A DNA stretch of 64,000 bases from Bacillota bacterium (lineage in GTDB: Bacteria > Bacillota > Clostridia > Acetivibrionales > DSM-1351), in assembly GCA_023409265.1 (NCBI GenBank), contig JAEYHZ010000014.1:372001-436000 (forward strand), in the 5' to 3' direction. Positions 1 to 8,190 of this stretch are shown one piece after another. The position numbers and the translations under genes were made by a program. How positions within the stretch are numbered: the first letter of the stretch is position 1; the number at the start of each line of letters is the position of its first letter. The notes under the pieces were generated by a model that was not told the origin of the DNA, did not search any database, and was given only the letters and a program-made list of their open reading frames with translations.

Positions 1-26
1 TATGGAATTTCATATTTTGCCTTCAT
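1..26 (-). CDS. 5' end of the next operon gene (partial)
   Basis: An ATG at 24-26 on the minus strand opens a frame reading MKAKYEIP and runs off the left edge. A good ribosome binding site (AGGAGAG, three bases from the ATG) lies in the short gap after the methyltransferase gene, so the heptose operon very likely continues. Eight residues are too few to name a product. Confidence 0.55.
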
Positions 27-43
27 ATTCTCTCCTATATAAT

Positions 44-1234
44 CTATAATATAATAATATTATTTTTTAGGCCAATACTTTCAATGGTTTTTAATATACT
101 ATCTCTGGATGTATTATTTAGTACAAGGATATCGCCCGAAAAATTTTTTACACTATCTGGAGACAATACCGGGATATTGTTTATGAACATTCCCTGCTTC
201 GATGAATCAATATCTACAAATGCTTCAATATTTAAATTACTTAACTTATCTGTCAATAAATTCATTGCCATGTGGCTTACTCCCCATAAATAAAAATGCT
301 TGCCACTTAAATAAAGTTCGTTAATCTTTTTCTCACTTGCTATTTTTCTTAGATTATATATATCTAGTGCAGCTTGCACGCTTTCTTTTGTGTTAGTATC
401 TTTTTTTATTATTTTCTTATTGTGGTTCATATCAGTTTTCAATTTATATATCGCATCAAATGATGCCATTATATTTTCCTCATTCTCTATAGTCTCAACT
501 GATGTTCTATATGGTCTAAAACTATATGATACTTTTTCAAAACCATGATTAAGCATCAAGTTATCTAGTGAAGTTTCTCCAAAATGGTTAAGGTGTTCAA
601 GACATAGTAAACTAGAAATACTGCCGTAGAACTTGTCACAGAGGCTTTCATCTGGAAGGCAAATATAAATATATCCATCTTGAGATAACCATTTTTTTAT
701 ATTAGTTATAGCAGTATCAACATCCAATAAATGCTCTAAAACATGGGATAATATAATTAAATTAAATCGGTTATTGAAACCTGGATAATCATCATAGATA
801 CTCCCATTTACAACATTAAGACCCTTTTGTTCCGCCTTGTAACAACTAGTCTTCGAGGGATCTAACCCAATAATATTATTAAATCCTTTCTGCTTGAGAT
901 AATACAATAGACACCCGGTAGAACAACCAATGTCAATTATACTAACAGAGTCATCGAAAATATGTTTTATAAGATTCGCCTCTTCAAATAAGTATTGCTT
1001 CGTGAAGTCCTGCTCAAAGGATTCATATCTATTATTGTTTGTACTGAAAATCTCCAATTTTACTAAATCATTGCTGGTATCCTTAAATACAAAACCACAA
1101 TTAACGCAATAAACAATATCTACTCTATTTGAAATATTGTAGCTATCAGGTAAGTTATATGATAAGTTATAGATTAATTCGTTTTCTGAATAATTACATA
1201 TGGGACAATCTCTTTTTTTGTAGACTTTACTCAT
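44..1234 (-). CDS. Zinc-finger class I SAM methyltransferase (NovU/C-methyltransferase architecture)
   Basis: A 396-residue protein with an N-terminal Cys cluster (CPICN near residue 10, CVNCG near 43) typical of sugar C-methyltransferases of the NovU/TylC3 type. A Rossmann methyltransferase core follows, with the SAM-binding motif DIGCSTGCLL near residue 100 and LSHVLEHL near 160. The C-terminal part (YLWGVSHMAMNLL, then a second Rossmann-like stretch with AFVDIDSSKQG) matches the extra C-terminal domain of these enzymes. The start overlaps the end of the radical SAM gene by 8 bp, implying coupled translation. By family it would methylate a nucleotide-activated sugar; the substrate is not readable from sequence. 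It is the first of three such paralogues in the operon. Confidence 0.85.
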   Translation of the reverse strand: MSKVYKKRDCPICNYSENELIYNLSYNLPDSYNISNRVDIVYCVNCGFVFKDTSNDLVKLEIFSTNNNRYESFEQDFTKQYLFEEANLIKHIFDDSVSIIDIGCSTGCLLYYLKQKGFNNIIGLDPSKTSCYKAEQKGLNVVNGSIYDDYPGFNNRFNLIILSHVLEHLLDVDTAITNIKKWLSQDGYIYICLPDESLCDKFYGSISSLLCLEHLNHFGETSLDNLMLNHGFEKVSYSFRPYRTSVETIENEENIMASFDAIYKLKTDMNHNKKIIKKDTNTKESVQAALDIYNLRKIASEKKINELYLSGKHFYLWGVSHMAMNLLTDKLSNLNIEAFVDIDSSKQGMFINNIPVLSPDSVKNFSGDILVLNNTSRDSILKTIESIGLKNNIIIL

Positions 1235-2240
1235 ATATTTTCCTCTTACTCATTATCTCAAGAATTCTATCGGCTGAATCGTCTATGTTATCATTATTTT
1301 GAGATGCGTAAAGTGGCCCGTTACATGATTTACATATCGGATTAAAGTATCTTTCTTTTTTTAGTTGCATTTTCCTTATATCCCATAGATTTAATGAATT
1401 CCATATATCAAAAAGACTGTCTGATTGGATATTACCTATAATTAAATCCTGTGACGAGGCCAGGCAACAGGGAGTAACGTTATTATTTGAATGTACATAC
1501 ATTGAGTAAAACGGTTGTGCGCATACATCTGAACTCATTACTTTTTGTCCAAGCATATTTTTACTGCCACTTTCACAAATATCTTGATAATCTACCTCCA
1601 GCCGAATAGGTACTACAGTTTCAATACTGATTTCATCACAAATATCACCAAATATTTGATAAAATTTTGACTTATCTTCAGGTCCGTTTAATCCTTTGTC
1701 AACTATTTTTATAAATACTCTACATTGCCTTTTATAATTATAAAAGGCTGTTAAGTTGCTAATTATTTTGTCGAATATATTACTTACCCCACAAACATTT
1801 TTATAATTCTTGTCAGAAATACCCTGAATAGAAACCCTAAGCAAATCTAGACCAGCATCAATTAATTTTTTCCCAAATTCAGGTGTAAGAAGTACTGCAT
1901 TAGTAAAAACTGTTACATTGTCTGCAACATCCTTTTGCTTTATATATTTAATCATTTGTGGTAACTGAGAATTTATAAGAGGCTCACCATTTAGAGCGAA
2001 TAAAATATTTTTTATCCTATTAGGAAACCGAGTTAAAGAATCTACAGAATCTTTAAAATAATCTAGGTCTAATAGTCTTTTAACAAGATTTTTGTCCTCT
2101 ATTCCATGAACACAATAATTACATTTTAAGTTACAAAAACTTGATGCTTCAAATGATATAGATAAAGGTGTCTTTAAAGGAAGTGCATCCGATAGTTTTA
2201 CTCTCGTACCTTCACACCATGCTTTTTTTTCAGCTTTCAT
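1227..2240 (-). CDS. Radical SAM/SPASM-type protein
   Basis: A 337-residue radical SAM protein. The 4Fe-4S motif CNLKCNYC (CxxxCxxC) is near residue 37, followed by the strand with ALNGEPLIN, equivalent to the GGEP motif. A C-terminal Cys-rich region (VTPCCLA, then CKSCNG) is a SPASM-like auxiliary cluster site. Radical SAM/SPASM proteins in sugar clusters may carry out dehydrations, epimerisations or other radical chemistry; the reaction here is unknown. A RBS (AAGGAG) precedes the ATG, and the gene overlaps the following methyltransferase. It sits between the heptose kinase and a methyltransferase, so a role in modifying the activated heptose or its glycan is an inference from context. Confidence 0.85.
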   Translation of the reverse strand: MKAEKKAWCEGTRVKLSDALPLKTPLSISFEASSFCNLKCNYCVHGIEDKNLVKRLLDLDYFKDSVDSLTRFPNRIKNILFALNGEPLINSQLPQMIKYIKQKDVADNVTVFTNAVLLTPEFGKKLIDAGLDLLRVSIQGISDKNYKNVCGVSNIFDKIISNLTAFYNYKRQCRVFIKIVDKGLNGPEDKSKFYQIFGDICDEISIETVVPIRLEVDYQDICESGSKNMLGQKVMSSDVCAQPFYSMYVHSNNNVTPCCLASSQDLIIGNIQSDSLFDIWNSLNLWDIRKMQLKKERYFNPICKSCNGPLYASQNNDNIDDSADRILEIMSKRKIYE

Positions 2241-2257
2241 AGTAAGTATACTCCTTC

Positions 2258-3244
2258 TTAACTAACATAGATAATTTTACTTCCTTGTGGTTCAAACTTA
2301 AAATCAATTTCTCGATAGCTGTTTAATGCTTGTCTAACGTAACCTTGCTTTTCTTTAGGCACATAGAGCATAAGAAACCCGCCGCCACCAGCACCTAAAA
2401 TTTTACCACCTAAAGCGCCTGCGTGCAGAGCTTTTTGATACATATAGTCTATATCGTCATTTGTAATGCCTCCTGAAAGGTTTTTTTTGAGCTTCCAACT
2501 CTCATCCATAAGCTTACCTATTTTGTGGTAATCATTTTTTTGTAATGTTAATATCGCTTCGTCCACCAGTTCAACTAATCCATCAATAAAAAGAGTCTTA
2601 TCAGGTATGTTTGCTTTTTGTTCAGATAGAATATGAGAAGATACTCTGGTAACACCTGTATAAAACAGCATCATGTTTTCTTGTAATTGTTGTTTGGTTT
2701 CATTCTTGCATATTAAGGGAGTCACGAATACGCTTCCATCGCTATTAAATCTAAAATGGTTAAACCCGCCATAGGCCACAGCATATTGATCTTGTTTTCC
2801 AATTGGATTACTTAATAAATTTATTTCTATTTCGCAAGCTTTTTGAGCTAAAAACTCTGCGGTAACATGTACACCTTTATATGCAAATAAGGCATTAAGA
2901 ACTCCCACTGCTAGTGCACTAGATGACGCCAATCCTATTCCAGCAGACCCCAAGGGTATATCTCCCATATATACGATATCAATACCTTTGTCAATTTCAG
3001 CAATTTTTAAAGCTTCACGAATAATATTATGTTCAACTTGATCTACACTTTCAACTAATTCTGTTTTTGAATAACTAACTCTTATTAAATCATCAAATTT
3101 TTTGTTAACAGTTATGTAAATATACATATTTATAGCTGTACTAAGAACACTACCATATCCAAATTTACTGTTTTCATAGTAGTCATGGAAGTCAGACCCA
3201 CCACCAAAAAACGATGCGCGTAAAGGAGTTCTTGATATTATCAT
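2258..3244 (-). CDS. hddA: D-glycero-alpha-D-manno-heptose 7-phosphate kinase (GHMP family)
   Basis: A 328-residue GHMP-superfamily kinase. The N-terminus has RTPLRASFFGGGSDF, diagnostic of the HddA/heptose kinase branch, and the ATP-binding motif GIGLASSSALAVG is near residue 105. The C-terminal GHMP motif is KILGAGGGGFLMLY near residue 280. HddA phosphorylates D-glycero-D-manno-heptose 7-phosphate at C1 in the GDP-heptose pathway. The other pathway enzymes (GmhA, GmhB, HddC) lie upstream in the same operon, which supports this over fucokinase or mevalonate kinase relatives. The start has a GAGGG RBS. Confidence 0.88.
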   Translation of the reverse strand: MIISRTPLRASFFGGGSDFHDYYENSKFGYGSVLSTAINMYIYITVNKKFDDLIRVSYSKTELVESVDQVEHNIIREALKIAEIDKGIDIVYMGDIPLGSAGIGLASSSALAVGVLNALFAYKGVHVTAEFLAQKACEIEINLLSNPIGKQDQYAVAYGGFNHFRFNSDGSVFVTPLICKNETKQQLQENMMLFYTGVTRVSSHILSEQKANIPDKTLFIDGLVELVDEAILTLQKNDYHKIGKLMDESWKLKKNLSGGITNDDIDYMYQKALHAGALGGKILGAGGGGFLMLYVPKEKQGYVRQALNSYREIDFKFEPQGSKIIYVS

Positions 3245-3256
3245 AAATACACCCTC

Positions 3257-4414
3257 TTATTTTAATAAATTTTCAATATCAAAGATTTTTATTGATGGTT
3301 CAATCTGTAATGCCATTGTTGAAATTTCTTTTGTATAATTGGAATTAACAACAATTATAGCTTTAATATTCCTGTTTAAAATTTCTTTTGGAGATACAAT
3401 ATCATGGCCGGTTATTGGTATATAACCATTTTGTTTATTAGGATTTATGTCAATAACACAATCAATATATTTTTTTTCTGGATCAAATAAATTGCAACAC
3501 ATTACTCCTTTTCCAGCAGCACCCCAAATGCCGACATTACCGACTTGGTTAAGATTTTTGATAAAATTTTGTATTTCTTTAACTTTAATATTCTTATTTT
3601 CATCAAAATCAATCATACGCTTTTTAATCAAACTTAATTCATTATTTTCAGTTTTTGGAACAATCAAAGTACACATATACTGATCTTGAAATTTTAGCTC
3701 AAATGATTTAACTTTCATCCCAACTAATGATACTAAGGATTCTAAGGAATTCCGGTTAAAATAGGAACAGTGCTCATAAGTAAAATCAAAAATAATATTA
3801 TTTTTTACGATCCAATTAAAATCAGGTGTTTCAATGTACAAAATACCATTTTTGTTAAGTGATAATTTTATTATTTCCATCATATTTAAAGGGTTACTCA
3901 AATGTTCAATAACGTGCCTTAGAATTATAATATCTGCTTTTATACCATAGTCTAAAGTAAAATAACTTTTAGTATAATTAAGTCTTTCTTGGTTTTTGGA
4001 TTCTTCTCCAGTATAGCTAGGATCAAATCCATAACAAACACAGTCATAATTATTCGAAAGTTCTTTCAAAAACTCTCCCTTACCACAGCCAATTTCTAAT
4101 ATTGTCTTACCCTTTAAATCAACATTAGAAGATATAAAACCTAATACATCCCGAATATGAGTTTTAAATGAGGGAGAATTATCCTGTGTATTGTCATAAC
4201 ATTGAGAATATCTAAGTTTTTGATCATCGAATGATGTGTTGAAAACAAACCCACATGTGTCACAAAAAGCCATATTGATATCACATATAATATTCGCTTC
4301 AGAATCGCATTTATTACGAATAATTAAGTTTTGGAACATAGGCACGTTATAATAGTTAATAATAGTTTCATTTACTTCACTTTTACAAGTTGGGCATGTA
4401 AACTTTTTAGTCAT
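3257..4414 (-). CDS. Zinc-finger class I SAM methyltransferase, second paralogue
   Basis: A 385-residue protein with the same layout as the enzymes at 44-1234 and 5848-7074. It has an N-terminal zinc-binding CPTC...CDTCG, a SAM motif ILEIGCGKGEFL near residue 105, LRHVIEHLSNP near 165, and a C-terminal Rossmann-like domain starting with VGIWGAAGKGVM near residue 300. The ATG overlaps the last base of the upstream epimerase gene. It is probably a nucleotide-sugar C- or O-methyltransferase. Sequence divergence between the three paralogues suggests different substrates or positions rather than recent duplication. Confidence 0.83.
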   Translation of the reverse strand: MTKKFTCPTCKSEVNETIINYYNVPMFQNLIIRNKCDSEANIICDINMAFCDTCGFVFNTSFDDQKLRYSQCYDNTQDNSPSFKTHIRDVLGFISSNVDLKGKTILEIGCGKGEFLKELSNNYDCVCYGFDPSYTGEESKNQERLNYTKSYFTLDYGIKADIIILRHVIEHLSNPLNMMEIIKLSLNKNGILYIETPDFNWIVKNNIIFDFTYEHCSYFNRNSLESLVSLVGMKVKSFELKFQDQYMCTLIVPKTENNELSLIKKRMIDFDENKNIKVKEIQNFIKNLNQVGNVGIWGAAGKGVMCCNLFDPEKKYIDCVIDINPNKQNGYIPITGHDIVSPKEILNRNIKAIIVVNSNYTKEISTMALQIEPSIKIFDIENLLK

Positions 4415-5280
4415 TATATCACCTGATCTAATCCATCATTTATTTTAATTTTCGGTTCAAAACATATAGCCTTTTTTGATCTACTTATATCTGCCCAAAA
4501 CCGATTAGGAACAGAGTTTTTATCGTACATAGATAAATCCAGAAAAATATTTAATTTTGAAGCAACTATCTTTAAAATATCAATACCAGGTATTGCGTAT
4601 CCAGACCCAATATTTAGTATGTTCTCGTTAGGCCTAATCTCTAAAGTATTCACAATAGCCTCGGCAACATCTTGTACATTGATAAAATCATTTTCATCAA
4701 ATGGTGTTTTTAATTGAGGGTATTTTCCGGTTTTAAGCTCACGTACTATATATGGAATTAACGACCCAGATCTTTGACCTAGTCCGTATACATAGAATAA
4801 TCTAAGCCAATAAAAATTGATATTATTATCTTTACAAAATGAATCTGCAATCATCCTAAAAGAGTTTTTCACTGATTTAAAAGAATTTTGGGATGAAAGA
4901 CTCCAATTCTCATTAATCATACCGACGGGTTTGTCATATTCCCAGCAGCTTCCAGAACAAATAAGGTTCATAATATCAAGTTTTTTACATAAATCCAATA
5001 AGTTTAATCCCAAATTAAGATTATTGATACAGTTTTCATAGGAGAAATCCGGTATACCTTGCCATGCAAGATGTATACATGAGTCAATCCTATATGAAGC
5101 AAACTGATCAATTAATTCACAGTCGATATTACACAAATCGCCGTATACATACTTGACAAATTTATTAGGTACCGAGTTTTTATTGCGTGTTAATGCTATA
5201 GTATTATGACCTCTGTAGGTAAGTTCATTAACAACATGTGTTCCAATGAAGCCCGTCGCTCCCGTAACTAGAACATTCAT
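4414..5280 (-). CDS. NAD(P)-dependent epimerase/dehydratase (extended SDR)
   Basis: A 288-residue extended short-chain dehydrogenase. It has the N-terminal nucleotide-binding motif VTGATGFIGTHVV (GxxGxxG), the LAWQG strand end near residue 69, and a Tyr-rich active-site region (WLRLFYVYGLGQR). The canonical YxxxK is not obvious: the likely position reads NSFRMIADSF, without the Tyr/Lys pair, which is worth noting for catalysis. It may be a 4-reductase or epimerase acting on a GDP-6-deoxy-4-keto-heptose, given its pairing with the 3,5-epimerase-like gene whose stop overlaps its ATG. Substrate assignment is inference. Confidence 0.78.
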   Translation of the reverse strand: MNVLVTGATGFIGTHVVNELTYRGHNTIALTRNKNSVPNKFVKYVYGDLCNIDCELIDQFASYRIDSCIHLAWQGIPDFSYENCINNLNLGLNLLDLCKKLDIMNLICSGSCWEYDKPVGMINENWSLSSQNSFKSVKNSFRMIADSFCKDNNINFYWLRLFYVYGLGQRSGSLIPYIVRELKTGKYPQLKTPFDENDFINVQDVAEAIVNTLEIRPNENILNIGSGYAIPGIDILKIVASKLNIFLDLSMYDKNSVPNRFWADISRSKKAICFEPKIKINDGLDQVI

Positions 5281-5843
5281 ACCTTATTCTCCCTATATAT
5301 AAATGGACTTTTAAAGTTTTCCCATTTTGGTAATAGTAAATCTTTCTCAGATATAATGGGCTGATTTATTGGATAATCGTAATCTATACTATCCCAACGC
5401 ACACCTCCTTCAAAATCCTGCATATATTTTGAGGTTAAATTGTAGAGAATTACAGTATTATCCTCTTTGATTATATACAAATTAGCCATACCTTCTGGTA
5501 CATATAAGATATTATGATTCTCACTGGATAGATCAAAGCTACGAATTTGTCCATATGTTGGAGAACCAACTCTTATATCTAATACCAAATTTAAAATAGC
5601 TCCTTTGAAACAGTAAATTGTTTTTGCTTGGGAATATGGAGGCTTTTGAAAATGAAAACCTCTTATAGTTCCTCTTTGAAAGTTTTCTGTAACCAAACTC
5701 TCACCAAAATCACTCTTTAAGTTGAGTATATCAAAGCTAGGTTTATGAAATGTTTTCGTTACACTTCCTCTATTGTCTTTGAATAAGGGTGGTGTAAGCA
5801 AGTAAACTCCTGTAATATCTGATTGCATATATTTATAAATCAT
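5277..5843 (-). CDS. dTDP-4-dehydrorhamnose 3,5-epimerase-like cupin
   Basis: A 188-residue RmlC-family protein. It keeps the catalytic neighbourhood RGFHFQKPPYSQAK (His of the GxHxQ region near residue 63), the strand KGAILNLVLDIRVGSPTYG, and VPEGMANLY, where rhamnose epimerases have the VPxGFAHGF motif. RmlC enzymes epimerise C3 and/or C5 of a 4-keto nucleotide sugar. In this operon a GDP-4-keto-heptose derivative is more likely than dTDP-rhamnose because no RmlA, RmlB or RmlD is present; that is inference. The stop overlaps the next start (GTATGA). Confidence 0.85.
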   Translation of the reverse strand: MIYKYMQSDITGVYLLTPPLFKDNRGSVTKTFHKPSFDILNLKSDFGESLVTENFQRGTIRGFHFQKPPYSQAKTIYCFKGAILNLVLDIRVGSPTYGQIRSFDLSSENHNILYVPEGMANLYIIKEDNTVILYNLTSKYMQDFEGGVRWDSIDYDYPINQPIISEKDLLLPKWENFKSPFIYRENKV

Positions 5844-5847
5844 TACT

Positions 5848-7074
5848 TTAAATCTCCTCGGAATACGGTGGGAATGGTAACGGAATAATCACAGTTCCAG
5901 AATAGTTATACTTTTCCTTTAAAAGTTCTAGAATTTCATCCTTAAAATTCCATGCTAATAATAGTACTATGTCTGGATTACTTGCCAGTGCTGTATCCGG
6001 ATTAATTATTTCAATCTTAGTTCCCGGAGTGAAAAGTCCTTGTTTCAAAGGATTCTGATCAGCAATTTTATAAATTTTTTGACTGTTGATACCACAAAAG
6101 TTTAACATTGTAGAGCTTCTTGCTGAGGCTCCGTATCCTATTATCCTTTTATTTTTATTTACTTGATCGTTGATAATGTTATTGAGCAGCTTCTTATGCA
6201 TAAAGGAGTTGTCAGCAAACTCCTGCCAACGTTGGAAAGTGTTGTAGCCATTATTATGCTCATTGTTAATAAATTCTACCAATGCTACTGATTTATTTAT
6301 GGGTTTATTTTTTATATATAATACTATAGAACCGCCACTAATTGGGCTAAACTCAATATCAAAAGGATAAAGACTATACTTATTTAACAAATTGTTGAGG
6401 CTAGCAAGAGTGAAATAACATAAATGCTCATGATAAATGGAATCATAATGTAATTCATCAATAATTTTTCCGGAATAGTGAACTTCCAATACCATTATAC
6501 TATCATCTCCACAGCAAATTTGCAGCCCTTTAACAAAATCATGCAGATTAGCAACATGTGGGAGAACATTCCTTGCAAAAACTATTGAGGGATAACCTTT
6601 TTGCGAAATTATGTCTTGTGCAACACTCTCTGAAAAAAAGTTACAATTTGTAGGTATTCCAGATTTTTGGGCCTCTTTAGCAATGTTTAAAGCAGGATCA
6701 ACTCCTAAAACTTCAATTCCCTTATCTTTAAACGGTCTAAGAAATGTGCCATCGTTACTCGCAACTTCTAGCACGTAATTATTATCTTGTGATGAACGAG
6801 ACAATGCCTTATCACAAAAAGATTTTGCATACTCCCTAGCAGTACTTGAGGTTGAAGTAACCCAAAAATAATTGGAAAATAACTCTTTGGGATCAGCTGT
6901 ATAATCCAGTTGAACAAGAGAACAGTCTTTACAAAAACTCAATGACAATGGATATGTATTTTCAGCAGTGATGCAGCTCTTAGTAAGTGCATTAGCATAC
7001 GGTTGGTCTCCTAAATCGAAGAAATGCATAATATTTTCACTATTACATGCCCTACATTGTTTAATACCACTCAT
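5848..7074 (-). CDS. Zinc-finger class I SAM methyltransferase, third paralogue (NovU/TylC3-like)
   Basis: A 408-residue protein and the clearest NovU/TylC3-type member here. It begins with the zinc-binding CRACNSENIMHFFDLGDQP, then SFCKDCSLVQLDYT. The SAM motif VLEVASNDGTFLRPF is near residue 100, and VFARNVLPHVANLHDFV and YHEHLCYFT (HEH catalytic region) follow. The C-terminal domain starts at IIGYGASARSSTMLNF. In the characterised family these enzymes methylate C3 of a 4-keto-6-deoxy nucleotide sugar. The HEH motif makes a sugar C-methyltransferase role fairly likely. A GAGGAG RBS for the next gene sits in its last codons. Confidence 0.88.
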   Translation of the reverse strand: MSGIKQCRACNSENIMHFFDLGDQPYANALTKSCITAENTYPLSLSFCKDCSLVQLDYTADPKELFSNYFWVTSTSSTAREYAKSFCDKALSRSSQDNNYVLEVASNDGTFLRPFKDKGIEVLGVDPALNIAKEAQKSGIPTNCNFFSESVAQDIISQKGYPSIVFARNVLPHVANLHDFVKGLQICCGDDSIMVLEVHYSGKIIDELHYDSIYHEHLCYFTLASLNNLLNKYSLYPFDIEFSPISGGSIVLYIKNKPINKSVALVEFINNEHNNGYNTFQRWQEFADNSFMHKKLLNNIINDQVNKNKRIIGYGASARSSTMLNFCGINSQKIYKIADQNPLKQGLFTPGTKIEIINPDTALASNPDIVLLLAWNFKDEILELLKEKYNYSGTVIIPLPFPPYSEEI

Positions 7075-7086
7075 GAAGTTTCTCCT

Positions 7087-8190
7087 TTAATCCCACTTGG
7101 GTGAAAAAATATTACCTCTTTGGTCAAAAGAACTTTCTTTATTCCAATTTGCAGTTGACGCCTGATAGCAGTTTCTACATGCACTGCACATTTTGATACT
7201 ATTATTAACGCCTTGACGAAAAGTAATATATTCCTGGCTATTCCACATCTCATCAAAGGTTTTATATTTATCTATTTTAAATAACTTTACTGGGGTAGAC
7301 ATACAAGATCTTACGATTCCATCAGAACCCAGAAAGAAATCTCTCCAGCCTACAAAGCAGTCTTTATGCGGTTTATCGCCAGCAATATCCATTCCTTGCA
7401 AGTGAGGGAGTTTTACTGCAATACCAAGTTTATCTCCAAGTGCTTCAGTTTCATCAAATACTTCTTTTAATTCACCCTGCATGTTAGTCATCAATTCATC
7501 CTCAGAGCTATTATCAAATACTGTTAGGTAAACGCCTTTTATCTCTTCTATACCACATTCCTTAGCAAGTCGTACGTAGTCAGGAAGTTGTTTAAAGTTT
7601 GATTGCATCATAGTCATAACAAAACTCATATAAGGATATGATATTCCTCGTCTATTTCTTTCTTTTACAATATCCTTTACGTCATCAATTATTTTATTAA
7701 AATCCGAACCACATCTTATGCCATTATTTGTTTCTTGATTAGCCCCATCAAGACTAATTGTAATAAGGTCTACATTATAATTAAATATATCATTTTTCAG
7801 CTTGTCCAGACGCATTCCGTTTGTGCAGAAAAATTTTCTCAAGCCTTTGTTATCTGCATATTTAAGGAATTCAGTAAACTGAGGGTGCAATGTCGGCTCA
7901 CCCCACCCCAGCAAGGTTATCTCTTCGATTCTGTCCGTTATGGGTTCAAATGTATCGAGCCAATTAATATCAAATACTGTCGGTTTAAATTCGGCTGCAT
8001 TTCTGCCGCACATTTTACAATTAATATTACAAGCATTCGTCATTTCTAGAACAAGACGACGGGGATAAGATTTTAGTACAGCTTGTCCTGAAAGTGCCTC
8101 TTGTTCATTAATTCTACTATTTTCAAATTGTTTTTCTGTTAATGGCTTAGTTTGTTTAAGATCCAAAGTTTTAGCATAAATTATTCCCAT
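7087..8190 (-). CDS. Radical SAM protein with C-terminal auxiliary-cluster cysteines
   Basis: A 367-residue radical SAM enzyme. The motif CNINCKMCGRN (CxxxCxxC) is near residue 54, the GWGEPTLHP (GGEP-like) motif near 97, and the SPASM-like C-terminal cysteines are SCMSTP and CSACRNCYQ near residues 290-345. Its start overlaps the upstream HddC-GmhB gene by 10 bp and carries a GGAGG RBS. It is about 30 residues longer than the other radical SAM protein of the operon (1227-2240) and clearly different from it. Function unknown; likely modification of the heptose-containing product. Confidence 0.83.
   Translation of the reverse strand: MGIIYAKTLDLKQTKPLTEKQFENSRINEQEALSGQAVLKSYPRRLVLEMTNACNINCKMCGRNAAEFKPTVFDINWLDTFEPITDRIEEITLLGWGEPTLHPQFTEFLKYADNKGLRKFFCTNGMRLDKLKNDIFNYNVDLITISLDGANQETNNGIRCGSDFNKIIDDVKDIVKERNRRGISYPYMSFVMTMMQSNFKQLPDYVRLAKECGIEEIKGVYLTVFDNSSEDELMTNMQGELKEVFDETEALGDKLGIAVKLPHLQGMDIAGDKPHKDCFVGWRDFFLGSDGIVRSCMSTPVKLFKIDKYKTFDEMWNSQEYITFRQGVNNSIKMCSACRNCYQASTANWNKESSFDQRGNIFSPKWD

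Noticed and set aside
4414..5843. A dTDP-rhamnose pathway for the SDR and RmlC-like pair
   Set aside because: No RmlA, RmlB or RmlD is present in the operon, while all GDP-heptose enzymes are; a heptose derivative is the more economical reading.
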